Source of the DNA: Clostridia bacterium
GTDB lineage: Bacteria; Bacillota; Clostridia; Oscillospirales; Acutalibacteraceae
NCBI GenBank assembly: GCA_017461625.1
Contig: JAFTXJ010000017.1
Span: forward strand, 62,001 to 126,000
Reading direction: 5' to 3'
Length of the DNA stretch: 64,000 nucleotides
The first letter of the stretch is position 1; the number at the start of each line of letters is the position of its first letter. The position numbers and the translations under genes are program-made. Under the pieces are notes generated by a model. That model did not search any database. It had not been told where the DNA came from and saw nothing but the letters and a program-made list of their open reading frames with translations. This document shows positions 52,230 to 61,446 of the stretch, piece by piece.

Positions 52230-52478
52230 AATGCCCTCCAAAAATATGTTCCTGATTATTTTATGCAGAGCAAGGGGAATAAATGTATAATTAAATTTTA
52301 AAGCAAAAAAAACGATAAATTACGATATTTCAGATGTTTTATTTCTCTATTATGACCGATTAATTTAAAGGTTTTCTTTTATTGGCGAAAATTTTATTTA
52401 TGTTGCTTTTCTCGGCACGGTTCGACACACGACTGTGATAAAATAACAACAAAAGCGATGCCAAAAGGAGAGTAAAGA

Positions 52479-52688
52479 ATGAATATCTTAAAAAAAGTAG
52501 CCCGTAAATATAAAACCGATATAGCTGAAGTTGAGCGTGAAATAAATAAAGCGATTGCTGTGGGAATGTCAGACTCTGACCCCGAGGTTCAGGCAAAGTG
52601 GCGAGAGCTTTTTCCCGACGGAAGAACTCCGACACCCGAAGAGCTGATCATCACTCTTGCAAAAGAAGTGCAAAAGCACAAAATTTAA
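52479..52688 (+). CDS. Stand-alone Spo0A C-terminal-like DNA-binding peptide
   Basis: 69 residues behind AAAAGGAGAG. The stretch VARKYKTDIAEVEREINKAI closely follows the DNA-recognition helices of the Spo0A effector domain, and PTPEELIITLAKEV follows its last helix. There is no receiver domain. It may compete with Spo0A or act as a small regulator. A TTCGACA word (52421-52427), a perfect 0A box on the other strand, lies ahead of a TAAAAT -10-like element at 52439. Confidence in the family is moderate because the peptide is short. Confidence 0.55.
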   Translation: MNILKKVARKYKTDIAEVEREINKAIAVGMSDSDPEVQAKWRELFPDGRTPTPEELIITLAKEVQKHKI

Positions 52689-52718
52689 CGGCACGGATTT
52701 CCGTGCCGTTTTGCTGTT
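52685..52718. terminator. Shared terminator between convergent genes
   Basis: ACGGCACGG / CCGTGCCGT stem with an ATTT loop; T-rich on the plus side. Lies between the small gene and the GH92 stop codon. Confidence 0.85.
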
Positions 52719-52722
52719 GGTT

Positions 52723-54966
52723 TTAGTTGTAAAAGTTTTCGGGAACCCATTTAAGGGCTTTTTCATAAGGCTCTTTTATAAGCTCAAAGGTAAGTGTTCC
52801 GCCTTCGGTCAGAGCTTCATAAGTAAGGTAAGCCGTTTTTATTTTTTGGCCGTTGAAATAAACTCTTCTTATGTATGGGTATTCAAGGGGGTCCTTGTCG
52901 CACTCAATTGTGAGAGTATCTGCAACACAACAGGAATGAAAATCCTTGTTGAGCTTTACCGTTGCTTTTTTGAAAAGCGGAGTGTTTAAAAAGTAAGCAT
53001 CGTAACCCGGGCAAACCTGAGCGAAGCCCAATGCCGAAAGAACATACCACGCTGAAAGCTGACCTACGTCTTCATTTCCGCAAAATCCGAATGCACCTGT
53101 GCGGTAAGCCTCTTTCTGCACTCGGCGTGTCCAATACTGAGTGCGGTGGGGAAGACCCAGCAAGCTGAAATAATGGGTAATGTTGTGGCAAGGCTCGTTT
53201 GAATGGTTGTAGTCATTGCTCCAGAGCTTGTCAAATTTTGCCTTTTTAAAGAACTTTTCCAAAAGGCGAATGGTTCTTTTTTCACCCATAAGACGGCTGA
53301 GACCCTTAACGTCATAAGGAACAAACCATGACTGCTGATAGATATTGCTTTCAACACAGCAGTTGTCATCATACTTTCCGTAGATAAACATAAACTTGCC
53401 GTTTTCTTTTCTCGGTGCCATAAAGCGGAGAACAGGCTTGAAATTTTCTTTATATCTTTTTGCTCTTGATTCAAAATGCTCTGCATCCTTTTGCTTGCCC
53501 ATAGCTTTTGCAAAGCGTGACATTGTGTAATCAGCAAGCAGATATTCAAGAGTATCGCTGATTTTTTTGGGAACGAATGCATCTTTTGTATATTGCTCAC
53601 AATCCGGTCGGATTGAATGAAAGCTTTTGCCGAAAAGCTCTTTCTTTGAAAGGCTTGACGCTTTTGCAATTTCATAGCTCAGATTATCGTCATAGCTTTT
53701 AATGCCCTTTATGTAAGCATCGGCAATCACAATCAATCCCGGGTCGCCGACCATACACCCCGCGTTTATGTTCATAAGCTCCCAACGGGGGAAAGAAGAA
53801 TTGTTTACTTCAGCAATTTTTAAAAGTGAGCATACTTCATCACGTACCACATCAGGGCGGATAAGTGAAAGCAGAGGAAATTCACTTCTGTAAACATCCC
53901 ATCCGCTGAAAACGGTGCGGTGGGTGTAGCTGTCTGCCTTGATAATTTGATCATTAAGGGCAAACCTGCCGTCAACGTCTGCCGAAATTCTCGGGTCAAG
54001 GAGGGTGTGATAAAGGCAGGTGTGGAAAATTTTCATGTCAGTTTCGTCACTGCCTTCAATGTCAACACAGTCAAAAACCTTTTCCCATGCGTCGTTTGCC
54101 TCAGACCTCATTTTGTCAAAGTCAAAGCCTTCAAACTCAGTGAAGTTGTTTTTTGCACCGTCAAGGTCGGTGTAAGCAATTGAGCATTTGATTTTAAGAG
54201 GTTCTTTAAACTCAGAACCAAAATGAGCAACAAGACCTGTATCCTCATGCTCAAAATATGTCAGGTCAGGGGATTTTAATTCTTCGTTTGAAAAGAACTG
54301 CATTTTTTCAGCAGGGTGAGAAAATTCACACACAAACGAAAGGTTGTATGAAATATTGCCGTGACCTCTGCCAAATCCACCGCCCTTGGGGGTGCAGATA
54401 ATTGTACCCTCGAGCCGGTGGTCGTTAACAATTTCAATCTTTTCAAAGTCTGCCTTACCGCCGATTCTGCGAGAGAAGTTAAAAATTACCCTTGCATCTG
54501 ATTTTTCGGGGTAAGTGAAACGAAGCATGCCCATATGAGGTGAAACAGTTGCTTCGGCCAAAACATTGTATCGCTGAAGCTTTACGGAATAATAGCCGGC
54601 TTCGGCCTTTTCCTCTTCGTGAGAAAAAGCAGACTTCCAGCCCTCTGTACCCTTTGTGAAGGTTACTTCCTCGTTACTGCCCGAACGCAGGTCTGTGTCG
54701 CCCACAACGGGCATAATCTGCAGGTTGCCAAGGTCACCGTACCAGCCGATACCACTCATATGATTGAAGCTGAAACCCTCAATAGTGCTTTGGCAATAGT
54801 TATATCCCGTTCCGTTATCGCCACCTGTTACCGTATCGGGGGATAATTGCACCATTCCCCCGGGAACACACGCACCGGGATGAGTTTTTCCTCCGCCGTG
54901 AGAGCTTTCACCTTGCTCATCACCGACAGTACCGATTATCGGGTCAACATATTTAGCTTTTTTCAT
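52723..54966 (-). CDS. GH92 family alpha-mannosidase
   Basis: 747 residues, AGGCGGTG ribosome site. N-terminal beta-sandwich starting YVDPIIGT...GGGKTHPGACVPGGMVQLSPDT, the mark of GH92, then the (alpha/alpha)6 barrel with YTHRTVFSGWDVYRSEFPLL, GDPGLIVIADAY, HYFSLLGLPHRTQYWTR and GFCGNEDVGQLSAWYVLSALGF (the GNEDxGQ motif is strongly conserved). Exo-acting calcium-dependent alpha-mannosidase for mannan or N-glycan trimming. There is no signal peptide, so it should act on imported oligosaccharides in the cytoplasm. Monocistronic; no transporter nearby. Confidence 0.95.
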   Translation of the reverse strand: MKKAKYVDPIIGTVGDEQGESSHGGGKTHPGACVPGGMVQLSPDTVTGGDNGTGYNYCQSTIEGFSFNHMSGIGWYGDLGNLQIMPVVGDTDLRSGSNEEVTFTKGTEGWKSAFSHEEEKAEAGYYSVKLQRYNVLAEATVSPHMGMLRFTYPEKSDARVIFNFSRRIGGKADFEKIEIVNDHRLEGTIICTPKGGGFGRGHGNISYNLSFVCEFSHPAEKMQFFSNEELKSPDLTYFEHEDTGLVAHFGSEFKEPLKIKCSIAYTDLDGAKNNFTEFEGFDFDKMRSEANDAWEKVFDCVDIEGSDETDMKIFHTCLYHTLLDPRISADVDGRFALNDQIIKADSYTHRTVFSGWDVYRSEFPLLSLIRPDVVRDEVCSLLKIAEVNNSSFPRWELMNINAGCMVGDPGLIVIADAYIKGIKSYDDNLSYEIAKASSLSKKELFGKSFHSIRPDCEQYTKDAFVPKKISDTLEYLLADYTMSRFAKAMGKQKDAEHFESRAKRYKENFKPVLRFMAPRKENGKFMFIYGKYDDNCCVESNIYQQSWFVPYDVKGLSRLMGEKRTIRLLEKFFKKAKFDKLWSNDYNHSNEPCHNITHYFSLLGLPHRTQYWTRRVQKEAYRTGAFGFCGNEDVGQLSAWYVLSALGFAQVCPGYDAYFLNTPLFKKATVKLNKDFHSCCVADTLTIECDKDPLEYPYIRRVYFNGQKIKTAYLTYEALTEGGTLTFELIKEPYEKALKWVPENFYN

Positions 54967-54993
54967 AATATCACCGCCTGTTTAACTTTCTAA

Positions 54994-55022
54994 ATTCTAA
55001 CAGATTTTGTTATAAGTTTCAA
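54994..55022 (-). promoter_or_regulatory. Promoter of the GH92 gene
   Basis: Minus strand: TTGAAA (55017-55022), 17-bp spacer, TAGAAT (54994-54999). Confidence 0.7.
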
Positions 55023-55063
55023 TACTAATCTTTCCGTTTTCTATACACATTCTTTATCGGTTC

Positions 55064-55092
55064 TTTACTTTGAATTGTTATGATGATACAAT
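55064..55092 (+). promoter_or_regulatory. Likely promoter of the DUF6273-DUF6056 pair
   Basis: TTTACT (55064-55069), 17-bp spacer, TACAAT (55087-55092), 22 bases before the start codon. Confidence 0.5.
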
Positions 55093-55114
55093 AAAACGGT
55101 CGGAGTGATTACTA

Positions 55115-55939
55115 ATGAAAAAGAGATTTATAATAATTCCAATTTTAATAGCTGTTATTTTTGTTGTGTGTCTGCTTTTTGGTAAAGATATGGTCAATAA
55201 AATTTTACTTAAGGAAACAGCCATAACATATTCTGCACAGGAAGAACGCGCGGTTACCCTTAAAAAGGGTGACTATGTTTTATTTGGTGAATATCTGAAT
55301 GAGCCGATTTTGTGGTTTGTGGCAGACACCCAAGACGGCAAGCCCCTTTTGCAGACCGAGCATATTATTACATTTAAAGCATTTGACGCTTCTGGTGACG
55401 GTGATGCTGATACTCAGAAGTTGGGCTCTTCCGATTTTGAAACATCCTCTCTTAAACAATGGCTTAATTCACAGGGTAAAGTAAATTATAACGGCTCTGC
55501 ACCCAATGAAAAAAATGTTTTCGGCAGCAAAAATGCTTATGCAGAAGAGTCGGGATTTTTAAGTGAAGAAAATTTTACTGAAAATCAAAAAAATCTGATT
55601 TCTGACAAAGGAGTTTTTATTCTTTCAAAGGAGCAGATTTCCAAGCTCTTCCCTGAAGAGCTACGGGTAAAAACTGCAACCAAAAGTGCAATTCTCAAAG
55701 ATGAATCGAGCTATATTTTTACCTCTTCAAGGGGTATATGGTATTGGACATCGACACCCTCTGATACTAACCGAACAAGCGTTGCAACGGTTACGGCATC
55801 AGGCGGATTTTACAGAGCATCCGCCTTTGACGGGGTAACGGGAGTTTGCCCTGCGGTGTATATTGAAAATGATGATGTGATTTCTGTGTGGGGTGTCGGA
55901 AGCAAGGACAAGCCTTATGTAATAACGGAGGGAGCATAA
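55115..55939 (+). CDS. DUF6273-domain protein, membrane-anchored
   Basis: 274 residues. One N-terminal hydrophobic helix (~4-24), then a domain with the DUF6273 pattern: ILWFVADTQDGKPLLQTEHI, SSLKQWLNS, FLSEENFTENQKNLI, VFILSKEQISKLF, WYWTSTPSD and a final CPAVYIE. Such domains share a fold with formylglycine-enzyme/C-type-lectin-like proteins and are common in Firmicutes surface proteins; no activity is established. Its stop overlaps the next start (TAATG). Confidence 0.75.
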   Translation: MKKRFIIIPILIAVIFVVCLLFGKDMVNKILLKETAITYSAQEERAVTLKKGDYVLFGEYLNEPILWFVADTQDGKPLLQTEHIITFKAFDASGDGDADTQKLGSSDFETSSLKQWLNSQGKVNYNGSAPNEKNVFGSKNAYAEESGFLSEENFTENQKNLISDKGVFILSKEQISKLFPEELRVKTATKSAILKDESSYIFTSSRGIWYWTSTPSDTNRTSVATVTASGGFYRASAFDGVTGVCPAVYIENDDVISVWGVGSKDKPYVITEGA

Positions 55940-57306
55940 TGAAAAAAGTAATAAAAGACAACTATCATTTGCTTATTTTCAGCATAAGTATAACTGCGTT
56001 TGTGCTCGTTTTCACAAGATATTTTATGAAGATGGATGACGGCAACTTCCTCGGAATTGCAACAGCACCCGATTTCAGCTATGAAAACTTTTTATCTTAC
56101 CGTTACAACAATATTTCAGGCAGAACAGTTAATGAATTTCTCGTGATGTTTTTTTGCCGTCACAATATAATTTGGTGGAAGATTTTTGTAAGCTCACTTT
56201 TAATTTTTATCGCCTGCTTTTTTTCAAAGTTAAGCTCTTTTTTTGCAGGTGAATTTTTAAAAGTGCAACGGCAGATTTTTGCATCTCTCACATTTTTTAT
56301 GATGATGGTGTCCTGCCTTAATCCTGCCGTCTTCTGGTTTGCCGGATCGTTTACGTATCTCTTTCCTTTCGCAGGATTGTGTGCTGTTTCACTGCCATTT
56401 TTAAAATACATTTATGAAAAACAGATTTCTCTGCCTTTAAGCATTGTTGGTGTCTTGGGCTGTGCGGCTGCCTGCTCACAGGAGCAGGGTGCGGTGTGCT
56501 GCATTGCACTTATTCTGATTTTCTTTGTTTTTATTAAAGTTAAAAAGCTGTCATTCAAACCGTTGTTTCTGCTTGATTTAATTGTGAGCGTTGGTCTTAC
56601 GGTGCATCTTTTCACTTCCCCCGGGATGGCAAAAAGGGGAGAAATGGAATCGGCAGGCTTTGAACGCTTTAATGAAATGAATGTTTTGCAAAAGCTCTTT
56701 TGCGGAATCTCCGTCTTTTTTGCTAACAGCTTTTATCTTTCTTTTGTGCTGATAATTGTGCTTGTTGCTTTGTTGAGCCTTGCAGTATATCACGTTTCAA
56801 AAAACAAAAAATCAATAAAGCTCTTGTTAATATCTGCAAACTGCCTTAGCGTTTTTATCTGCGTTGTTTTAAACATTGTCTGCTGTGTGTCAGGCAAAGG
56901 GCTTGCCCATATGCAAATGCGTTCAGCCTTTAAAAGCGGAGAGTTCACCCCCGAAGTGATTATGATGATTACCTTCGGATTTTTGCTCTTGGCTGTGATT
57001 GTTTCGCTTTGCTTTTTGCTTGCCGTTAAAAAGAGTGAAGCAGGCATTCCTGTTTTACTGTGCCTTGCAGCCGGATTCGGATGTGCAATGATGATGAGCT
57101 TTTCATCTTCAATTTTTTCATCGGGTCAAAGGGTGTTTTTCTTTACCAATATGTTTGTGGGGGCTGCTTGCCTGATTCTTTTATCAACATTGCCCGAAAC
57201 AAAGCTTTCAAAAATGGTATATAATCTTGCGATTTTTTATGCCCTTGCAACAGCAGGAGTAAATGTTTTTGCGTTCACATTTATTGAGCATCCGTTAATG
57301 GGCTGA
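55939..57306 (+). CDS. Polytopic membrane protein, DUF6056-like
   Basis: 455 residues from the ATG at 55939 (GGAGGGAG upstream, stop of the previous gene overlapping). About eleven hydrophobic segments. Features of the DUF6056 / membrane glycosyltransferase-like group: MDDGNF near residue 31, NNISGRTVNEFL, then NPAVFWFAGSFTYLFPF. The group is predicted to act in surface glycan or lipid-linked sugar assembly; this is inference. Co-transcribed with the DUF6273 gene. Confidence 0.65.
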   Translation: MKKVIKDNYHLLIFSISITAFVLVFTRYFMKMDDGNFLGIATAPDFSYENFLSYRYNNISGRTVNEFLVMFFCRHNIIWWKIFVSSLLIFIACFFSKLSSFFAGEFLKVQRQIFASLTFFMMMVSCLNPAVFWFAGSFTYLFPFAGLCAVSLPFLKYIYEKQISLPLSIVGVLGCAAACSQEQGAVCCIALILIFFVFIKVKKLSFKPLFLLDLIVSVGLTVHLFTSPGMAKRGEMESAGFERFNEMNVLQKLFCGISVFFANSFYLSFVLIIVLVALLSLAVYHVSKNKKSIKLLLISANCLSVFICVVLNIVCCVSGKGLAHMQMRSAFKSGEFTPEVIMMITFGFLLLAVIVSLCFLLAVKKSEAGIPVLLCLAAGFGCAMMMSFSSSIFSSGQRVFFFTNMFVGAACLILLSTLPETKLSKMVYNLAIFYALATAGVNVFAFTFIEHPLMG

Positions 57307-57323
57307 TTTTTGACAAATTTTGC

Positions 57324-57352
57324 TTTACAAAAAGGCTGATTCGTATTAAAAT
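57324..57352 (+). promoter_or_regulatory. Promoter of alr
   Basis: TTTACA (57324-57329), 17-bp spacer, TAAAAT (57347-57352), 30 bases before the start codon. Confidence 0.65.
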
Positions 57353-57381
57353 ATATTTAAGTATGTTTCAGAGGTGAAAAA

Positions 57382-58524
57382 ATGGCAAACCATCGCACAG
57401 CGGTTATAATTGACCTTGATGCAATTAAATATAATGTGGCAAATATTAAAGCAAAAATCGGCAAAGCAGGGCTTTTGGGTGTTATCAAAGCTGATGCCTA
57501 CGGTCACGGCGTAGCTGAAGTGGCAAAAGTGATTGAAAACGATTGCTCCTTTTTTGGTGTTGCCGTTATTGAAGAGGCAGTTGAATTAAGAAAAGCAGGT
57601 TTTGATACGCCCATTCTTGTTCTTGGCAGGGTTGAGCCGTATTATTCGGATTTGCTTGTTAAATATGACATTCGCCCCACCATTTTTAGCTTTGAAGATG
57701 CCAAAAGCCTTTCTGACGAAGCGGTGAAACAGGGAAAAACCGCACAGTATCACCTTGCTGTTGACACAGGCATGAGCCGAATCGGTTTTCAGGTAACTGA
57801 AGCTGATGCCGATATATGCAAAGAGATTGCAATGCTCCCCTGCATTGAAGCAGAGGGTATTTTTACCCACTTTGCAACGGCAGACGAGAAAGACCTGAGT
57901 AAAACCCTTATTCAAAAAGAGAAGTTTGAGCTTTTTGTTAAAATGCTTGCAGACAGAGATATAAATCCCCCGATTAAGCACGCCAACAACTCGGCAGGGA
58001 TAATGAATTTTGACGAGCATTACGATATGGTGAGAGCCGGCATTGTGCTTTACGGAATGTATCCCAGCGAAGATGTAAAAAAATCTGACCTGTGCATTAA
58101 GCCTGCAATGAAATGGGTTGCAGAAATTTCTCACCTTAAAGAGCTTGAAAAAGGCAGAGAAATAAGCTACGGCGGAACTTATACCACCAAAGGCAAAACG
58201 TTGGTTGCCACCGTTCCCGTAGGGTATGCTGACGGCTACCCGCGTTCCCTTTCAAACATCGGTAAAGTAATGGTTAAGGGTAAGGCTGCCCCCATTATCG
58301 GCAGAGTGTGTATGGATCAGTTTATGATTGACGTGACCGATATTCACGATGTTAAAGTCGGTGATGAAATCACCCTTGTGGGTGACGGACTGACTATGGA
58401 AGAGGTTTCAAACGCTGCCCACAGCTTTAACTATGAGCTGCCTTGCAGAATTTCAAGACGAGTACCTAAAATTTATTTAAAAGACGGTGAAGAATACAAA
58501 ACCGTCAGCTATTTGTTGGATTAA
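57382..58524 (+). CDS. alr: Alanine racemase
   Basis: 380 residues; GAGGTG ribosome site. PLP lysine in VIKADAYGHG (~residue 37), KHANNSAG with the barrel region, YGMYPSEDV, catalytic Tyr in EISYGGTYTT (~265), and RVCMDQFMIDVTD. Interconverts L- and D-alanine for peptidoglycan and teichoic acid. The next gene starts 1 base after its stop. Confidence 0.97.
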   Translation: MANHRTAVIIDLDAIKYNVANIKAKIGKAGLLGVIKADAYGHGVAEVAKVIENDCSFFGVAVIEEAVELRKAGFDTPILVLGRVEPYYSDLLVKYDIRPTIFSFEDAKSLSDEAVKQGKTAQYHLAVDTGMSRIGFQVTEADADICKEIAMLPCIEAEGIFTHFATADEKDLSKTLIQKEKFELFVKMLADRDINPPIKHANNSAGIMNFDEHYDMVRAGIVLYGMYPSEDVKKSDLCIKPAMKWVAEISHLKELEKGREISYGGTYTTKGKTLVATVPVGYADGYPRSLSNIGKVMVKGKAAPIIGRVCMDQFMIDVTDIHDVKVGDEITLVGDGLTMEEVSNAAHSFNYELPCRISRRVPKIYLKDGEEYKTVSYLLD

Positions 58525-58525
58525 T

Positions 58526-59308
58526 ATGATTATTAAAACATTAACAGAAAACACAACTGAAAATTGCAATTTAAAATCTGAGCACGGTCTGAGCCTTTAT
58601 ATTGAAACCGAAAAGCATAAAATTCTTTTCGATATGGGTCAGACCGACCTTTTTTATAAAAATGCTCAGACTTTGGGTGTTGACCTCGGGGAAGTTGACG
58701 TTGCCGTTTTATCTCACGGCCATTATGACCACGGCGGAGGACTTGAAAAATTTTTTGAAATCAACAAGACTGCTTTTGTTTATCTCAGTCGGTTTGCTTT
58801 TGGTGAATATTATAACGGCACCGAAAAATATATCGGTCTTGATGAATCATTAAAAAACAATCCCCGACTGATTTTTGCACAGGATGAAAAAATAATTGAC
58901 AGTGAACTTAGTTTGTTTTCATTAAACAATGAAATAAAAAAAGAAAAAATCGAGCCTTTCGGTCTTAATCAAAAAATCGGTGAAAATTTTTCTCATGACG
59001 CATTTCGTCACGAGCATTATCTTGTCATTAATGAAAACGGTAAAAAAACAGTTATCAGCGGCTGCTCGCACAAGGGTGTGGTGAGCATAGCAAACGCACT
59101 TGACCCCGACGTGCTGGTGGGCGGATTTCATTATTCAAAAATCGACCCTGACTCAGGGATTCTTGACAAGCGTGCCGAAGAACTGTTAAAAACAAAGGCA
59201 ACATTCTTTACCTGCCATTGCACAGGTGAAGAGCAATATAAATATATGAAAAAGATAATGCAAAACCGACTGCATTATCTTCATACGGGAACCGTGATTA
59301 ACCTGTAA
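58526..59308 (+). CDS. MBL-fold metallohydrolase
   Basis: 260 residues from the ATG at 58526, 1 base after the alr stop. Metallo-beta-lactamase motif SHGHYDHGGG (~residue 70), then VISGCSHKGVV and VGGFHYSK; this set resembles the archaeal RFA-P/dihydropterin-phosphate synthase-like subgroup rather than true beta-lactamases. The substrate is unknown. Translationally coupled to alr, so a link to cell-wall or D-amino-acid metabolism is possible but unproved. Confidence 0.85.
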   Translation: MIIKTLTENTTENCNLKSEHGLSLYIETEKHKILFDMGQTDLFYKNAQTLGVDLGEVDVAVLSHGHYDHGGGLEKFFEINKTAFVYLSRFAFGEYYNGTEKYIGLDESLKNNPRLIFAQDEKIIDSELSLFSLNNEIKKEKIEPFGLNQKIGENFSHDAFRHEHYLVINENGKKTVISGCSHKGVVSIANALDPDVLVGGFHYSKIDPDSGILDKRAEELLKTKATFFTCHCTGEEQYKYMKKIMQNRLHYLHTGTVINL

Positions 59309-59317
59309 ACAGAAAAG

Positions 59318-59346
59318 TTGCAATCAAATTTGTAAAATGATATAAT
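59318..59346 (+). promoter_or_regulatory. Promoter of the GT-D/pyruvyl transferase pair
   Basis: TTGCAA (59318-59323), 17-bp spacer, TATAAT (59341-59346). Confidence 0.75.
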
Positions 59347-59378
59347 ACCTTTGTTAAGTAAAAATAAGGTGAATGACT

Positions 59379-60290
59379 ATGAAAAAACTTTTGCTTGCTC
59401 TTTGGGATTTTTTACATAAAGCCAAAAAAAGTTTTGCAGATTTTTTGTGGTGCTTTTTTGACTTTTTTTATTCAAAAATTAAAAAGCCACCTATTGTTGC
59501 TTCAGTTGAAGAAACTATTGACAAATTAGCCGAGGGTCGTTATTCAATCGCACGTTTTGGCGACGGTGAAATTAAGCTTGTTGCAGGTAAAGATATTTCT
59601 TTTCAAAAAGCAACACCGTTTGTTGTTAAAAAGCTGCGTGAAGTTTTATCTTGCGATGTTGACGGGCTTCTTGTGGGTGTTGCCGACATTTTTGGTGACA
59701 GAAGCAGATACAGTGAAAAAGCAAATCTGTATTGGAAAAATCACCTGCATCGCTACAGAAAAGTCTGGTACAAATATCTCAGAAAAAACAAAAAATATTA
59801 TAACGCTTCTATGACAAGGCAGTATATTTCACTCAAAGACCGTTCGCGAGGAATTTCAATATATAACAGAATGAAAAAAATCTGGAACGGTAAAGACATT
59901 GTTTTTATTGAAGGTGAAAAAAGCCGAATGGGAGTCGGCAACGATTTGTTTGCAGATGCAAAATCAATAAAAAGAATTCTCGCCCCCTCCACTCAGGCGT
60001 TTAAGAAATATGATGAGGTTTTAAAAGAAGCGATGAAGTTTGAGAAAGACACGCTGTTTCTCATAGCCTTGGGTCCCGCCGCAACAGCACTGGCTTATGA
60101 CCTTCATCTCAACGGTTATCAGGCCGTTGATATCGGTCATGTTGACGTTGAGTATGAATGGCTTTTGATGAATGCCGAAAGTAAAATGCCAATTAAAAAC
60201 AAAATGGTTTTTGAAGCTCAGAGCAATTCGGCTGTTGAAGATTGCGAAGACGAAGAATATTTATCTCAGATTGTTGCGAAAATTTTATAA
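59379..60290 (+). CDS. GT-D fold glycosyltransferase (DUF1792 type)
   Basis: 303 residues from the ATG at 59379 (AAGGTG 7 bases upstream). SIARFGDGEIKLV near residue 55-67 holds the Asp-Gly-Glu motif typical of the GT-D family, then DVDGLLVGVADIFGD, GKDIVFIEGEKSRMGVGNDLF and LIALGPAATALAYDL. GT-D enzymes add a sugar to glycoprotein or polysaccharide chains. Paired with the pyruvyl-transferase gene 11 bases downstream, pointing to envelope polysaccharide decoration. Confidence 0.85.
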   Translation: MKKLLLALWDFLHKAKKSFADFLWCFFDFFYSKIKKPPIVASVEETIDKLAEGRYSIARFGDGEIKLVAGKDISFQKATPFVVKKLREVLSCDVDGLLVGVADIFGDRSRYSEKANLYWKNHLHRYRKVWYKYLRKNKKYYNASMTRQYISLKDRSRGISIYNRMKKIWNGKDIVFIEGEKSRMGVGNDLFADAKSIKRILAPSTQAFKKYDEVLKEAMKFEKDTLFLIALGPAATALAYDLHLNGYQAVDIGHVDVEYEWLLMNAESKMPIKNKMVFEAQSNSAVEDCEDEEYLSQIVAKIL

Positions 60291-60301
60291 GGAGAATTAA
60301 T

Positions 60302-61414
60302 GTGGGATTGTATAAAAAAATTGAAGAAGCGTTAGGTGAAAAATCTGCTTCTTCTGTCTTGAAAATCTTTTTAAGTATAAAGAGTTTTCCTTTTTCTGTT
60401 CAACGCTGTTTAAAAATATTTTCAAACTCCATAAAGAAGCTGTTTATAAAAGAAAAAAGAATTTTTCTTATCAGCACACCTAATCACGGAAATATGGGTG
60501 ACCAGCTTATTGCCGTGGCTGAAATTAAATGGTTAAAAGATTATTTTCCTGATTATGAGATTAAAGATTTTGTTCAGAGCATACTTATGCAAGATAAAAA
60601 GCTTAAGCTGCTTTCATCTCAGATTAAAAAGGACGATTTAATCTTTCTTCATGGCGGAGGCAATGTTAACAACTGGTATCTTATCAGTGAAGATATTCGC
60701 CGAAATGTTATAAAAAACTGCCCTGAAAACAAACTGGTTCTTTTTCAGCAATCAATAAATTTGACCACTCCCGTGAACGGCGTTTCAATTAAAGAAGAAA
60801 CTGAAAAGATTTATAACAATCACAAAAATTTTACAATTATCGCCCGAGAAGAAACAAGCTATCAGAATGCACTTAAAAGCTTCCCTCGCCTGAATGTTTT
60901 GAAATATCCTGATATGGCAACATACCTTTTCAACAAGCTTAAACCGTCTCACTCGGAGCATCGCAACGGAGTTATCTCTTGCGTGAGAAAAGATGTTGAA
61001 AAATTTTATTCTGACGAGCAGATTCAGATGATGTATGACAAAATCAAAAACGATTTTGACCTGACTGTTTCCGATACCCATGTGGGTCATCACGTATCAG
61101 CTCAAAACAGAATGTCAGAGGTGCAGAAACTTATTGATTCTATCGCCAAGCATAAAGTAATGGTTACCGACCGCTTTCACGGTGCTGTGTTTTCAATTCT
61201 TGCAAACACTCCCTGTGTTGTGCTTCGCTCGGCTGACCATAAAATAACCGATGGAGTAAAATGGTTCAAAGATGTTGAAGGAATATTTTTTGCAGATGAT
61301 ATTTCGCAAGTGCCTGACCTTGTTAAAAAGGCAGAAAAATATTCACCCTTAACTCAGCCGGATTTTTCTCATTACTTTGAAAAGCTGTATAATGACATAA
61401 CAAAAAAACCGTAA
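60302..61414 (+). CDS. Polysaccharide pyruvyl transferase family protein
   Basis: 370 residues from a GTG at 60302 behind GGAG; an ATG one base earlier is out of frame, and in-frame upstream codons overlap the previous gene. Family pattern: STPNHGNMGDQLIAVAEIKWL, IFLHGGGNVNNWY, IIAREETSY, then VTDRFHGAVFSILANTPCVVL near the C-terminus. These enzymes transfer pyruvate ketals, or sugars, onto exopolysaccharide. The stop codon lies inside the downstream terminator copy. Confidence 0.88.
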   Translation: MGLYKKIEEALGEKSASSVLKIFLSIKSFPFSVQRCLKIFSNSIKKLFIKEKRIFLISTPNHGNMGDQLIAVAEIKWLKDYFPDYEIKDFVQSILMQDKKLKLLSSQIKKDDLIFLHGGGNVNNWYLISEDIRRNVIKNCPENKLVLFQQSINLTTPVNGVSIKEETEKIYNNHKNFTIIAREETSYQNALKSFPRLNVLKYPDMATYLFNKLKPSHSEHRNGVISCVRKDVEKFYSDEQIQMMYDKIKNDFDLTVSDTHVGHHVSAQNRMSEVQKLIDSIAKHKVMVTDRFHGAVFSILANTPCVVLRSADHKITDGVKWFKDVEGIFFADDISQVPDLVKKAEKYSPLTQPDFSHYFEKLYNDITKKP

Positions 61415-61446
61415 CCACCGAGCAAGTGGTTACGGTTAAATTTTTT
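61403..61446. terminator. Terminator copy 1, duplicated sequence
   Basis: AACCGTAACCAC / GTGGTTACGGTT stem, CGAGCAA loop, A/T runs on both sides so it can serve both converging genes. The ~44-base sequence is repeated at 62505-62548. Confidence 0.9.
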
